64,000 nucleotides of DNA from Bacillota bacterium (lineage in GTDB: Bacteria; Bacillota; Clostridia; Lachnospirales; Lachnospiraceae), in NCBI GenBank assembly GCA_023399055.1, contig JAEWQV010000010.1, forward strand, positions 310,001-374,000, read 5' to 3'. The position numbers and the translations under genes are program-made. Positions 17,414 to 25,176 of this stretch are shown one piece after another (position 1 is the first letter of the stretch; every line of letters begins with the position of its first letter). The notes under the pieces were generated by a model. That model did not search any database. It was not told the DNA's origin and saw only the letters and a program-made list of their open reading frames with translations.

Positions 17414-18733
17414 TTATCTGCCTAACTGATTCTTAAGCTGTGCCTCTGCATCACCCAGCGCAGTCTTAATATCTGCATCACTGGTTAATACTCCTGAAAA
17501 GGCTGCAGTAACAGCATCATTCGCTTCAGCAACGTAACCACCGTAATTTACACCAGGTACTTTAGCTAGAGTATCCGCAAAGATGGTATAGATTTTTTGT
17601 CCTCCAAAATACTCATCTTCTGTGTCAAAAGCTGGACCACTTAATGCAGGTACATAGCCTGATACACAAGCATGTGCCAACATAATATCTTTATAAAAAT
17701 CTGTATTTGATGCATATACTTTACTTAATAAATCAGCTGCTGCTTCTTTATTCTTAGAAGAATCCAGCACATACCAGGAAGATCCTCCTAAGTTAGAAGC
17801 ATTCACCGCACCATCAATATCACTAAATCTAGGTGTGGAAGCTATTCTCCACAGACCGGACTGATCTGCTGCCGCTTTAATCGTAGATGCCATCCAAGGT
17901 CCATTAATAATACTAGCTACCGTACCATTATTAAGGGCACCTGCACGATCACCAGTACCTTCCGCTTCAAATAAGATACCACTATCTTTCATTTCTTTAA
18001 TTAATGCAAATCCCTTTTCTAAAGCAATATTATTCGCAATATTAATTTCACCGTTGGCATCAAAATACCATTGACCCACGGATTGCATCATGGAACGAAG
18101 TAAGGTTGTTTTGTTTGCTGCCATTTCAACAATCATACTTGAGCCAGTTTTATCTTTCACAGCTTTACCTATTTCAATAAATTTTTCCCAGGTCAAATCC
18201 TGCATATCAGCATCGGTATAACCAGCCTGCTGAATTAAGTCTGTACGGTAAAATAATACGGATGCTCCAGTATCAAGTGGTACACCATATTGTTTACTAT
18301 CATAACTTACTGCATCTACTTTAAAATCAAGGAAATTGGAATAATCTACGGTGTCTGTTAAATCTGCAAAGCTTCCTTTAAAGGTCTTAAGATACTTACC
18401 AGAAACATAATCCTCCATAAGTACTATATCCGGCAAACCACTTCCACCTGCTGTTAATCCTGTTTGAAGCTTGGTATAAACATCCTCTTTCGCAAGACTG
18501 ATCACTTCAACGGTAACATTAGGATTTTCTTCGCTGTAATATTCACCAGCCAGCTGCATGATAGGGATATTATAGTTGTCGTCCCATGCCCATACAGTTA
18601 TTTTTGTAGGCTCTGAACCCTGGTTTGAATTTGAATCATTGTCCTTGTCTGGGGTACTACCTTTGGAACAGCCTACCAATGCAGTTGTAAGCAACACACT
18701 TAGGATAGTAATAGCAAAAAATCTTTTTTTCAT
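17414..18733 (-). CDS. sugar ABC transporter substrate-binding lipoprotein
   Basis: 439 residues. The start is the ATG at 18733, with AGGAGG seven bases upstream; an in-frame ATG at 18838 would add 35 residues with no ribosome site. The signal peptide ends in the lipobox ALVGC (Cys22), followed by a Ser/Asn/Asp-rich tether and a family 1 solute-binding fold (KITVWAWDDNYNIPIMQLAGEYY, PDIVLMEDYVSG). It opens the operon with two permeases and GH35. The gene has its own promoter (18829-18857) and a perfect palindrome (18780-18795) inside the transcribed leader, so it is probably repressed by the divergent IclR protein. Confidence 0.92.
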   Translation of the reverse strand: MKKRFFAITILSVLLTTALVGCSKGSTPDKDNDSNSNQGSEPTKITVWAWDDNYNIPIMQLAGEYYSEENPNVTVEVISLAKEDVYTKLQTGLTAGGSGLPDIVLMEDYVSGKYLKTFKGSFADLTDTVDYSNFLDFKVDAVSYDSKQYGVPLDTGASVLFYRTDLIQQAGYTDADMQDLTWEKFIEIGKAVKDKTGSSMIVEMAANKTTLLRSMMQSVGQWYFDANGEINIANNIALEKGFALIKEMKDSGILFEAEGTGDRAGALNNGTVASIINGPWMASTIKAAADQSGLWRIASTPRFSDIDGAVNASNLGGSSWYVLDSSKNKEAAADLLSKVYASNTDFYKDIMLAHACVSGYVPALSGPAFDTEDEYFGGQKIYTIFADTLAKVPGVNYGGYVAEANDAVTAAFSGVLTSDADIKTALGDAEAQLKNQLGR

Positions 18734-18779
18734 ACTTAATCCTCCTATACATATAATAATTTGCTTTTGCCTCACTCCT

Positions 18780-18795
18780 GTTCGTATATACGAAC
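18780..18795. promoter_or_regulatory. perfect palindrome GTTCGTATATACGAAC, operator candidate
   Basis: A 16-base perfect dyad 27-42 bases downstream of the predicted start of the minus-strand binding-protein promoter. A related sequence, TTCGTATATAGGTATTC, lies at 18988-19004 on the opposite promoter. Shared sequence in a divergent spacer next to an IclR gene makes it the best candidate for that regulator's site. Confidence 0.6.
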
Positions 18796-18828
18796 TGAAT
18801 ATGTAATTAAGAACTTCGGCGTGAACCC

Positions 18829-18857
18829 ATTGTAGCATAGGTATTTTATTTTGACAA
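18829..18857 (-). promoter_or_regulatory. sigma-A promoter of the binding-protein operon
   Basis: Minus-strand TTGTCA, 17 bases, TACAAT. The leader then runs through the palindrome at 18780-18795 to the AGGAGG of the lipoprotein gene. Confidence 0.65.
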
Positions 18858-18950
18858 GAGTTATAATCGGTTTTTTTAGATAAATTATTTACTATTTTGA
18901 CTTTTACCGTTGATTTTTTGTAAGTATTTAGACAAATAACACATTTAACA

Positions 18951-18979
18951 TTGACAAACAGTTTTTCGAATGTTACGAT
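18951..18979 (+). promoter_or_regulatory. sigma-A promoter of the iclR-kdgK-eda-dgoD operon
   Basis: Plus-strand TTGACA, 17 bases, TACGAT, about 70 bases upstream of the regulator start. TGTAAGTATTTAGA at 18919-18932 resembles the TGTAAG dyads near the lacI-type gene at 5.7 kb. Confidence 0.65.
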
Positions 18980-18987
18980 TTAGTAAA

Positions 18988-19004
18988 TTCGTATATAGGT
19001 ATTC
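18988..19004. promoter_or_regulatory. operator-like half palindrome at the iclR start
   Basis: TTCGTATATAGGTATTC shares TTCGTATATA with the perfect palindrome at 18780-18795. It overlaps the expected transcription start of the plus-strand promoter, consistent with autoregulation. Confidence 0.45.
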
Positions 19005-19047
19005 AGTTCACCTAATAACAATAAAACAGAACACGGGAGGGTTTCAA

Positions 19048-19833
19048 ATGGCAGATAAAGTGGATCACCGTTCCACCAGCCGAGTACTAGATATTTTAGA
19101 ATTAATATCCAATGGTAATAGCCAAGGATATACCTTAACTGAGATTGCAGCTAAAATTGATGCTCCAAAAAGCAGCTTGTTTCCTATTCTTCATACCTTA
19201 TTGGATAGGAATTATCTTTCCTTGGACGTTAACAGCGGTCGATATGCCATCGGAGTGACAGCCTATAAGATTGGCAGTTCCTATTTAGATAACTTTAATA
19301 TAATGAATGAAATTGTACATGAGTTGCAAAACATTACAAATGTATGTGCAGAAGCCAGTCATTTTGCTGTTTTAAGCAATGGCGATACAATTTACCTGGC
19401 AAAAATTGATTCACCAGAACCAATTCGAATGATTTCATCAGTTGGTCGCAGTATACCAGCCTATGGTACCGGCTTAGGTAAAGCTTTATTAATGGATCAT
19501 TCCTTAAGTGACTTAAGACGTTTATATCCTGAGGGTCTTAAAGCACTTACCGAGCATACAGTTACAGACTATTCCTTATTGTATGATCAGCTAACTTCTG
19601 CTAATCAATGTGGTTTTGCTTATGAGGTGGAAGAATCTAATTTATTTATAAGATGTATCGCGATCCCAATCAGACAGAACAATCGTATTGTAGCTGCTAT
19701 CAGTGTTGCACTTCCAACCTTCCGTTATACAACTGAGAAAGCTGAATTAATTCAACATCTATTATTAAACGCTAAAAACAAAATTGAAACCATTTTAAAA
19801 ACCATACCCGTTGACTTTGATAAATTGACATAA
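19048..19833 (+). CDS. IclR family transcriptional regulator
   Basis: 261 residues, starting at the ATG preceded by GGGAGGG; an ATG at 18970 lies within the promoter region and is rejected. The N-terminal winged helix-turn-helix (residues about 8-70; RVLDILELI, LTEIAAKIDAPKSSLFPILHTLL) is followed by the IclR effector domain (AYGTGLGKALL, LIFRCIAIP-like and ISVALP segments). It is the first gene of the kdgK-eda-dgoD operon and divergent from the GH35 transporter. It resembles KdgR-type repressors, whose effectors are 2-keto-3-deoxy sugar acids; the KDG or KDGal effector is inferred. Confidence 0.9.
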   Translation: MADKVDHRSTSRVLDILELISNGNSQGYTLTEIAAKIDAPKSSLFPILHTLLDRNYLSLDVNSGRYAIGVTAYKIGSSYLDNFNIMNEIVHELQNITNVCAEASHFAVLSNGDTIYLAKIDSPEPIRMISSVGRSIPAYGTGLGKALLMDHSLSDLRRLYPEGLKALTEHTVTDYSLLYDQLTSANQCGFAYEVEESNLFIRCIAIPIRQNNRIVAAISVALPTFRYTTEKAELIQHLLLNAKNKIETILKTIPVDFDKLT

Positions 19834-19867
19834 CTTAGCTAATTTTTTATACACAAGGAGGAATTTT

Positions 19868-20812
19868 ATGCCTGATCTAATTACCATAGGGGAAACAATG
19901 GCCGCCTTTTCACCAGAAGGCGGCTTACCGATACGAAAGGCTCCCTGCTTTCATTTACGAATTGCAGGTGCCGAAAGCAATACAGCCATAGGTGTTGCTC
20001 GTCTCGGTCATACTGCCGGCTGGATTAGCCGACTGGGTAAGGATAGCTTTGGCGAGTATATATTAAACACCATACACAAGGAAGGTGTTGATACCTCCCG
20101 TGTAACAACCGACACACTTCATTCTTCTGGAATCATGTTTAAGCAGCCCAATAATGAAGATGCAACTGAGGTATCCTATTATCGTGAAAACTCGGCAGCT
20201 ACATATTTATCAAAAACTGATATTGATCAAGATTATTTAAAATCTGCTAAGGTTCTTCACATCACTGGAATCACTCCTATCCTTAGCGAAGATTGTAACG
20301 AATATATTAATGCTGCTATAGAGATAGCTCATGCCAATCATATCCTTGTTAGTTTTGATCCTAATATCCGATTAAAGCTTTGGCAAGAGAAGGATTATCG
20401 ACCTAAACTAAAAAAAATAATTAGCAATTCCGATATTGTCTTATTGGGATTAAATGAAGCAGCACAACTTTATGGTACAGATGACGTTCAAACAGTTATT
20501 GATACAATATTCTCACACCCCCGAGTTCAATATATTGCTATTAAAAATGGTTCCACCGGAGCTTGGGTTTGTTCAAGAAATGAACAGCATTTTATTGAGC
20601 CTATTCCCTGTAAATGTGTTGATCCTGTCGGTGCCGGTGATGGGTTTAACGCCGGATTCCTCCATGGGATTCTAGAGGGCAAGGACATTAAAACTTGTGG
20701 TCTGTATGGTGGAATTGTTGGAGCACTTGCTACTGAAACCTACGGTGATATCGATGGTTATCCAGTTCTAACAAAACTGCAGGATATTGCTAATAATCAT
20801 AATCTTAGTTAA
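19868..20812 (+). CDS. kdgK: 2-dehydro-3-deoxygluconate/galactonate kinase (PfkB family)
   Basis: 314 residues of the PfkB/ribokinase family. It starts LITIGETMAAF, as KdgK proteins do. Near the C-terminus it has the anion-hole/base motif VDPVGAGDGFNAGFL (catalytic Asp in GAGD). The enzyme phosphorylates 2-keto-3-deoxygluconate, or the galactonate epimer, to the 6-phosphate for the following aldolase. ACAAGGAGG supports the start. Because the operon holds a D-galactonate dehydratase, the physiological substrate is probably 2-keto-3-deoxygalactonate. It could equally serve the galacturonate branch begun by uxaC. Confidence 0.9.
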   Translation: MPDLITIGETMAAFSPEGGLPIRKAPCFHLRIAGAESNTAIGVARLGHTAGWISRLGKDSFGEYILNTIHKEGVDTSRVTTDTLHSSGIMFKQPNNEDATEVSYYRENSAATYLSKTDIDQDYLKSAKVLHITGITPILSEDCNEYINAAIEIAHANHILVSFDPNIRLKLWQEKDYRPKLKKIISNSDIVLLGLNEAAQLYGTDDVQTVIDTIFSHPRVQYIAIKNGSTGAWVCSRNEQHFIEPIPCKCVDPVGAGDGFNAGFLHGILEGKDIKTCGLYGGIVGALATETYGDIDGYPVLTKLQDIANNHNLS

Positions 20813-20836
20813 TTTACAGGAAGGTAGGTTTTATAC

Positions 20837-21457
20837 ATGCAGCACATAATTAAGGAAAATCCAATCATATCAATTATTCGTCAGCTTCCCCTGGAGCAGA
20901 CCACCGATTACGCAAAAGCTGTTTTCGACGGTGGTATTAAAGCTTTTGAAGTAGCTAGCAATTCAACTGATGCCATTAAACAAATAACGCTGCTTCGTTC
21001 TCTCTTCGGAGCTGACGCCCTGATCGGTGCAGGTACAGTTACGACACTGGAACGTGCAGAGGAAGCTATGGAGGCAGGTGCTCAATTTCTTTTAACACCT
21101 TCTACCAATAGTTCCATTCTAGAATTTGCAAAGAAAAATGACATACCAATACTGCCAGGAGTTATGACACCCACGGATGTGGATATCTGTTATAACTTTG
21201 GTTACAAGATTTTCAAGCTTTTTCCCGCAGCAACTCTTCCACTAAACTATATTCAAAGCCTCAAAGGACCTTTTGACGATACAGATTATGTGGCTGTGGG
21301 TGGAGTTACCGCATCAAACATCTCCCAGTTTTTTCAGAACGGCTTTATAGGCGTTGGTATTGGCAGCAACCTAATACCAAAAGAATATATTGAAGCAAAT
21401 AACTGGAATGCCGCAACACAATACATTTCTGAACTAGTAAAATCTGTAGACAGATAA
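20837..21457 (+). CDS. eda: 2-keto-3-deoxy-6-phosphogluconate/galactonate aldolase
   Basis: 206 residues, a class I aldolase of the KDPG/KHG family. Visible landmarks are FEVASNS with the conserved Glu (around residue 38), GAGTVTT (around 62-68), the Schiff-base lysine in FKLFPAA (around residue 127) and VGGVTASN. It splits KDPG or KDPGal into pyruvate and glyceraldehyde-3-phosphate. It lies between the kinase and the dehydratase in one operon with short gaps, completing the lower part of a De Ley-Doudoroff type route. Confidence 0.92.
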   Translation: MQHIIKENPIISIIRQLPLEQTTDYAKAVFDGGIKAFEVASNSTDAIKQITLLRSLFGADALIGAGTVTTLERAEEAMEAGAQFLLTPSTNSSILEFAKKNDIPILPGVMTPTDVDICYNFGYKIFKLFPAATLPLNYIQSLKGPFDDTDYVAVGGVTASNISQFFQNGFIGVGIGSNLIPKEYIEANNWNAATQYISELVKSVDR

Positions 21458-21474
21458 TTATAGGAGGTTACTTC

Positions 21475-22623
21475 ATGAAAATTACAGCAATTGAAACTTA
21501 TCTCGTAAGACCCAGATGGTGTTTTGTTGAAATACAAACAGATGCAGGAATCACCGGTTGGGGCGAACCTGTATTAGAAGGACATGCAGCAACTGTACAA
21601 GCCTGTGTTCAAGAAATGTCCTCCTATCTGATTGGTGCTAATCCACTTCAAATTGAGGACATATGGAATACACTTTACCGTGCTGGCTTTTATCGTGGTG
21701 GCGGTATTTTAATGAGTGCGATTGCCGGTATCGATCAAGCTTTATGGGATATCAAGGGTAAGGCACTGAATGCTCCGGTTTATGAATTAATGGGTGGAGC
21801 TTGTAGATCTAAAATACGTGTCTATTCCTGGATTGGCGGAGATCGCCCAAGCAATGTTGGTGCTGCTGCCAAAGAAAAAATGGATGCTGGTTTTACAGCA
21901 ATTAAGATGAATGCTACGGATGAATTACAGTATATTGACAGCTATGATAAAGTGGATGCAGTATTGGAGCGCGTTGCTGCAATTCGAGAAGCCTGCGGTA
22001 AATACTTTGGTATTGCTATTGATTTTCATGGTCGTGTTCATAAACCAATGGCTAAAGTCCTTGCAAAGAAACTGGAAGAGTTTGATCCAATGTTTATTGA
22101 AGAACCAGTTTTAAGTGAGCACATGGAATACTTTCCCGAGATTGCAGCAGCTTGTAATATTCCAATTGCTACTGGTGAACGTCTCTATTCAAAATATGAC
22201 TTCAAACGCCTTCTTCAAATTGGTGGTGTAGATATTATACAACCAGATTTATCCCATGCAGGAGGAATTACAGAAGTGAAAAAGATAGCTTCAATGGCAG
22301 AAGCCTATGACGTAGCTCTAGCTCCACATTGTCCGCTTGGACCAATAGCACTTGCAGCCTGCTTACAAGTAGATGCTACCTGCCATAATGCTGTGATACA
22401 AGAACAAAGCATGGGAATTCACTACAATGTTGGTAAAAGCGTGCTGGATTATATTCATAACAAAGAAGACTTTGCTTTTAAAGATGGTTATGTAGATATG
22501 CCTAAGCTTCCTGGACTTGGTGTTGAAGTTAATAAAGAATTAATTCTTGAAGAAGCAGCTAATCCACATAGTTGGAAAAACCCTGTATGGCGCCATGAAG
22601 ATGGTTCCATCGCTGAATGGTAA
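21475..22623 (+). CDS. dgoD: D-galactonate dehydratase (enolase superfamily)
   Basis: 382 residues, closely similar from memory to E. coli DgoD along its length: MKITAIETY start, GWGEPVLEGHA, RAGFYRGGGILMSAIAGIDQ, DFHGRV with metal-binding Asp and catalytic His, EEPV and GERL with metal-binding Glu residues, QPDLSHAGGITE, and APHCPLGPIALAAC with the second catalytic His. It removes water from D-galactonate to give 2-keto-3-deoxygalactonate. AGGAGG lies upstream of the ATG. It is the last gene of the iclR-kdgK-eda operon. No galactose dehydrogenase is adjacent, so galactonate must come from import or from one of the oxidoreductases elsewhere in the window. Confidence 0.92.
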   Translation: MKITAIETYLVRPRWCFVEIQTDAGITGWGEPVLEGHAATVQACVQEMSSYLIGANPLQIEDIWNTLYRAGFYRGGGILMSAIAGIDQALWDIKGKALNAPVYELMGGACRSKIRVYSWIGGDRPSNVGAAAKEKMDAGFTAIKMNATDELQYIDSYDKVDAVLERVAAIREACGKYFGIAIDFHGRVHKPMAKVLAKKLEEFDPMFIEEPVLSEHMEYFPEIAAACNIPIATGERLYSKYDFKRLLQIGGVDIIQPDLSHAGGITEVKKIASMAEAYDVALAPHCPLGPIALAACLQVDATCHNAVIQEQSMGIHYNVGKSVLDYIHNKEDFAFKDGYVDMPKLPGLGVEVNKELILEEAANPHSWKNPVWRHEDGSIAEW

Positions 22624-22680
22624 GACCATCACAAAATAATAGAATTCAAATAAGGCTATAGCAGGTATACGTTATGTATA

Positions 22681-22830
22681 AAAGTGAGGATACTAGCTTC
22701 CACACACAGCTTGACCGTCATCTCACTTACTTTGTGTGGCACTATCGAACATAAATGTTCGCTTTCGCCACGCAAAATAAGTAATACGACTTTCATACAG
22801 TGCATTTTCGGAAGCTAATATCCTCACTTT
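22681..22830. repeat. long hairpin element, copy 1
   Basis: Outer arms 22681-22701 and 22810-22830 pair at 20 of 21 positions. Inner arms 22726-22740 and 22767-22781 pair at 13 of 15. The centre is CGAACATAAATGTTCG (22746-22761). ACACACAG follows the 5' outer arm and CAGTGCATTT precedes the 3' arm. The same architecture recurs at 46551-46703 with different outer arms. It fills the gap between the convergent dgoD and esterase genes and could also act as a terminator. Confidence 0.85.
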
Positions 22831-22861
22831 TTCCTTAGGTATCTTTAGTAACAACCAGTTA

Positions 22862-23929
22862 TTACATCTTCTTAATTTCTTCTGCTATCTCATTGATCGT
22901 ATCTTCTGTTTGAGGGAGTATTCCTATTTTATCATAGTAAGCGTGTCTCATACCATTGTACTGAACAATGCGCACCGGAACCCCTGCTTTCTGTAACAGC
23001 TCTGCATAGAATTCACCTTCCAGCCGTAGTCCATCATATTCTGCCAGTAAAAGAAGTGTTTTACAAAGACCTGTCTTCTCTCCAAAGGCAGGACTGATAT
23101 AAGGATGTGTCACATCTTCTTTACCTTGAATATAGATCTTTTCACTAGTAGCGTTTTCCTGGTCACAACCGAGGTAGATGAGTCCGGGTAGATATTGCTT
23201 TTGTTCATCAATTATTGTAAATGCTTCCTCATTTCTTGTATAGCCCGGTAATTTATAATTGGTAAATGCTAATTTCGGATAGATCAAAGTTTGAAGCTTT
23301 AGATAGTTGGTTCCAAGATCTCTATCCATCTGAGCACATACCGCAGAAAGGTTACCACCGGCACTGTCTCCGCCGATTGCAATTTTATCCTTGTTAACTC
23401 CAAGTTCCTGCGCATGCTCATGCACATATTTTAATATTTCGTAAATTTGTGTACCTGCTGCCGGATATGGTTGATCTGGAGCAAGGGCATAGTCGATGTT
23501 AAAAACAACACAATTTGCTCGTTCTGCAATGAGTCTGCATTGATTTTCCACCGCAAATACAGAACCTCCAAAAAAACCGCCACCATGAAGATATAAGTAT
23601 GCCTTTCTATTCTTATCTCTTCGCGTCTTTCTAGGGAAATAAGACCACACTGGAACTAATCCATAGGAAGTTTCTATTAATTGATAACCGGTATATATTT
23701 CTACAGAGTTAAGATTGTAATTAAAACAACCCATGGAATCCCGTATTTGTTCCAAAGTAGGTTCTTCTTTCCAACCTGTATTCTCCATTATTTCCTTCAA
23801 TTCTTTTGCATCCAGTCTGTCTGTAGTTCCGTCAGGAAGTGGTTTCACTTCCACTTCTAAATCTCCCAGCTTTATTACTTGTTTCTCCGTATTCAGTCTT
23901 TGAATTGCAAGGTCATCATATTCTTTCAT
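22862..23929 (-). CDS. alpha/beta hydrolase, hormone-sensitive-lipase type esterase
   Basis: 355 residues. The oxyanion-hole motif LHGGGFFGG (around residues 113-121) and the nucleophile elbow GGDSAGG (around 188-194) define the HSL/acetyl-esterase family. The acidic residue and His are probably in AEYDGLR and GMRHAYYD. An N-terminal cap region of about 90 residues precedes the core. There is no signal peptide. In this pectin setting a role in removing acetyl or other acyl groups from imported oligosaccharides is plausible but not proven. It is the last minus-strand gene before the hairpin element. Confidence 0.82.
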   Translation of the reverse strand: MKEYDDLAIQRLNTEKQVIKLGDLEVEVKPLPDGTTDRLDAKELKEIMENTGWKEEPTLEQIRDSMGCFNYNLNSVEIYTGYQLIETSYGLVPVWSYFPRKTRRDKNRKAYLYLHGGGFFGGSVFAVENQCRLIAERANCVVFNIDYALAPDQPYPAAGTQIYEILKYVHEHAQELGVNKDKIAIGGDSAGGNLSAVCAQMDRDLGTNYLKLQTLIYPKLAFTNYKLPGYTRNEEAFTIIDEQKQYLPGLIYLGCDQENATSEKIYIQGKEDVTHPYISPAFGEKTGLCKTLLLLAEYDGLRLEGEFYAELLQKAGVPVRIVQYNGMRHAYYDKIGILPQTEDTINEIAEEIKKM

Positions 23930-24030
23930 ATTAATATGTAATCCTTTCTGATATAAGTTTTAATTTCAAACCACAGAGTTAAACTTCTTTTCTTAAATTG
24001 GCATACCTAAAGTAGGTTATATTCATTTAT

Positions 24031-24948
24031 TTATTTCATGAGCGTTTTAAACAAATGTTCGAATAAAAAGTCTCTTCGGATTTCATATACATATTTAATC
24101 AAATGTCTGGATTTACTGAAAGCATAATAATCGTCATACTCGGGAATTGGACTATGTACCAGTCGATCATTCATAAACTTGCCTTCATCCTCCAGAAGCC
24201 AGGCAACTGCAGTTACATCCCAAATAACGCGACTCCAACAAGTACTTTCCTCCATCGATTCCGCTTCTTTAATGGTTGCTGCCAACAAGTAATCACAGAG
24301 TTTATTTCTATCCTTTAGCCAATACATTAACTCGTGTTCAGTTGTCGTGAAGCTAGAAACTACACCTAAGCAGGGAAGTTGTACCAGGGGTACTCCACAA
24401 CCAAATACAATTCTTGCTGCTGCAATATCTTGAATTAAGTTGAATTCGTTATTCCTAGGCCAATCATGAGCATGACCACCCAGCCAAATTAGAACAATTT
24501 TGTCTACTATTTTAGGCTCTAAGAGGATTGCCGAAGCCACATTGGTAATTGCTCCAATTGCAATGACATAGAGCGGTTCCTCATCCTTTCTTGCCATCGC
24601 AAGTTCAATGAGATTACGTGCCGCAGGTGAATCCACTGCCTGTTGTTCATTGGGAAGATAGGCACGTGAACCTTTAAAGGTAATGCTTTTATATTGTTCC
24701 CTATCCATTAACTCCAGTAGATGCATAATCTCATCATAACTCTTCTCCATCCCATCTTCTGGGTCAGTGGATTTTTCATTAAAGAATGGCGCTGCATAAA
24801 TTGCTTTTAAATTAAGTTTGTCTTCCGACTTTATTAAATAGGATAATGCGAACTGGTCGTCTATTTCATTAAAGGTATCTGTATCTATTACTACATCAAC
24901 CCTTCCCTTGGGTTTTTGCAGTTTCCGCAGGATTTCTTCCTGATTCAT
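24031..24948 (-). CDS. nucleoside hydrolase-like (IunH superfamily) protein
   Basis: 305 residues from the ATG at 24948, which has AAGGAG upstream; an ATG at 24996 lies beyond that ribosome site. The N-terminal VVIDTDTFNEIDDQFAL is the aspartate-rich calcium-binding signature of the family. YVIAIGAITNVASAIL and WLGGHAHDWPRNNEFNLIQD are also characteristic. Family members cut N-ribosidic bonds, but related proteins of unknown substrate are common in sugar clusters. Placed between a ribokinase-like kinase and an esterase in a carbohydrate locus, it may act on a pentofuranoside other than a nucleoside; this is inference. Confidence 0.82.
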   Translation of the reverse strand: MNQEEILRKLQKPKGRVDVVIDTDTFNEIDDQFALSYLIKSEDKLNLKAIYAAPFFNEKSTDPEDGMEKSYDEIMHLLELMDREQYKSITFKGSRAYLPNEQQAVDSPAARNLIELAMARKDEEPLYVIAIGAITNVASAILLEPKIVDKIVLIWLGGHAHDWPRNNEFNLIQDIAAARIVFGCGVPLVQLPCLGVVSSFTTTEHELMYWLKDRNKLCDYLLAATIKEAESMEESTCWSRVIWDVTAVAWLLEDEGKFMNDRLVHSPIPEYDDYYAFSKSRHLIKYVYEIRRDFLFEHLFKTLMK

Positions 24949-24996
24949 TTCTAGATCTCCTTTCAAGTACAGCTTTGCAGATTCATTGCTATACAA

Positions 24997-25086
24997 TCAA
25001 ACTATATTGCTCTTGTTGCACACCAAGCTATATTACTCTTGTTGCTTATCAATCTATATTACCCTTATTGCTTTTCAATCTATATT
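24997..25086. repeat. tandem 26-base repeat, about 3.5 units
   Basis: Units at 24997-25022, 25023-25048, 25049-25074 and a partial 25075-25086, with the core CTATATTNCTCTTGTTGC. They lie directly upstream of the nucleoside-hydrolase-like gene. The units are contiguous with no spacers, so this is not a CRISPR array. Confidence 0.8.
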
Positions 25087-25176
25087 TGTATCACCTTGGT
25101 TTTAATCATACACCTGTACAAATTAACTAAGCACTACTATTTGTAGGGTTTTCACCACTAACTCTATTCATCTACC

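Noticed and set aside
22681..22830. Insertion sequence or MITE with terminal inverted repeats
   Set aside because: No transposase and no clear target-site duplication at either copy. Arms differ between copies while still pairing, which fits a structured element better than a transposon end.
24997..25086. Possible CRISPR array
   Set aside because: Repeats are contiguous without unique spacers, and no cas gene is in the window. The same holds for the tandem units at 50131-50233.
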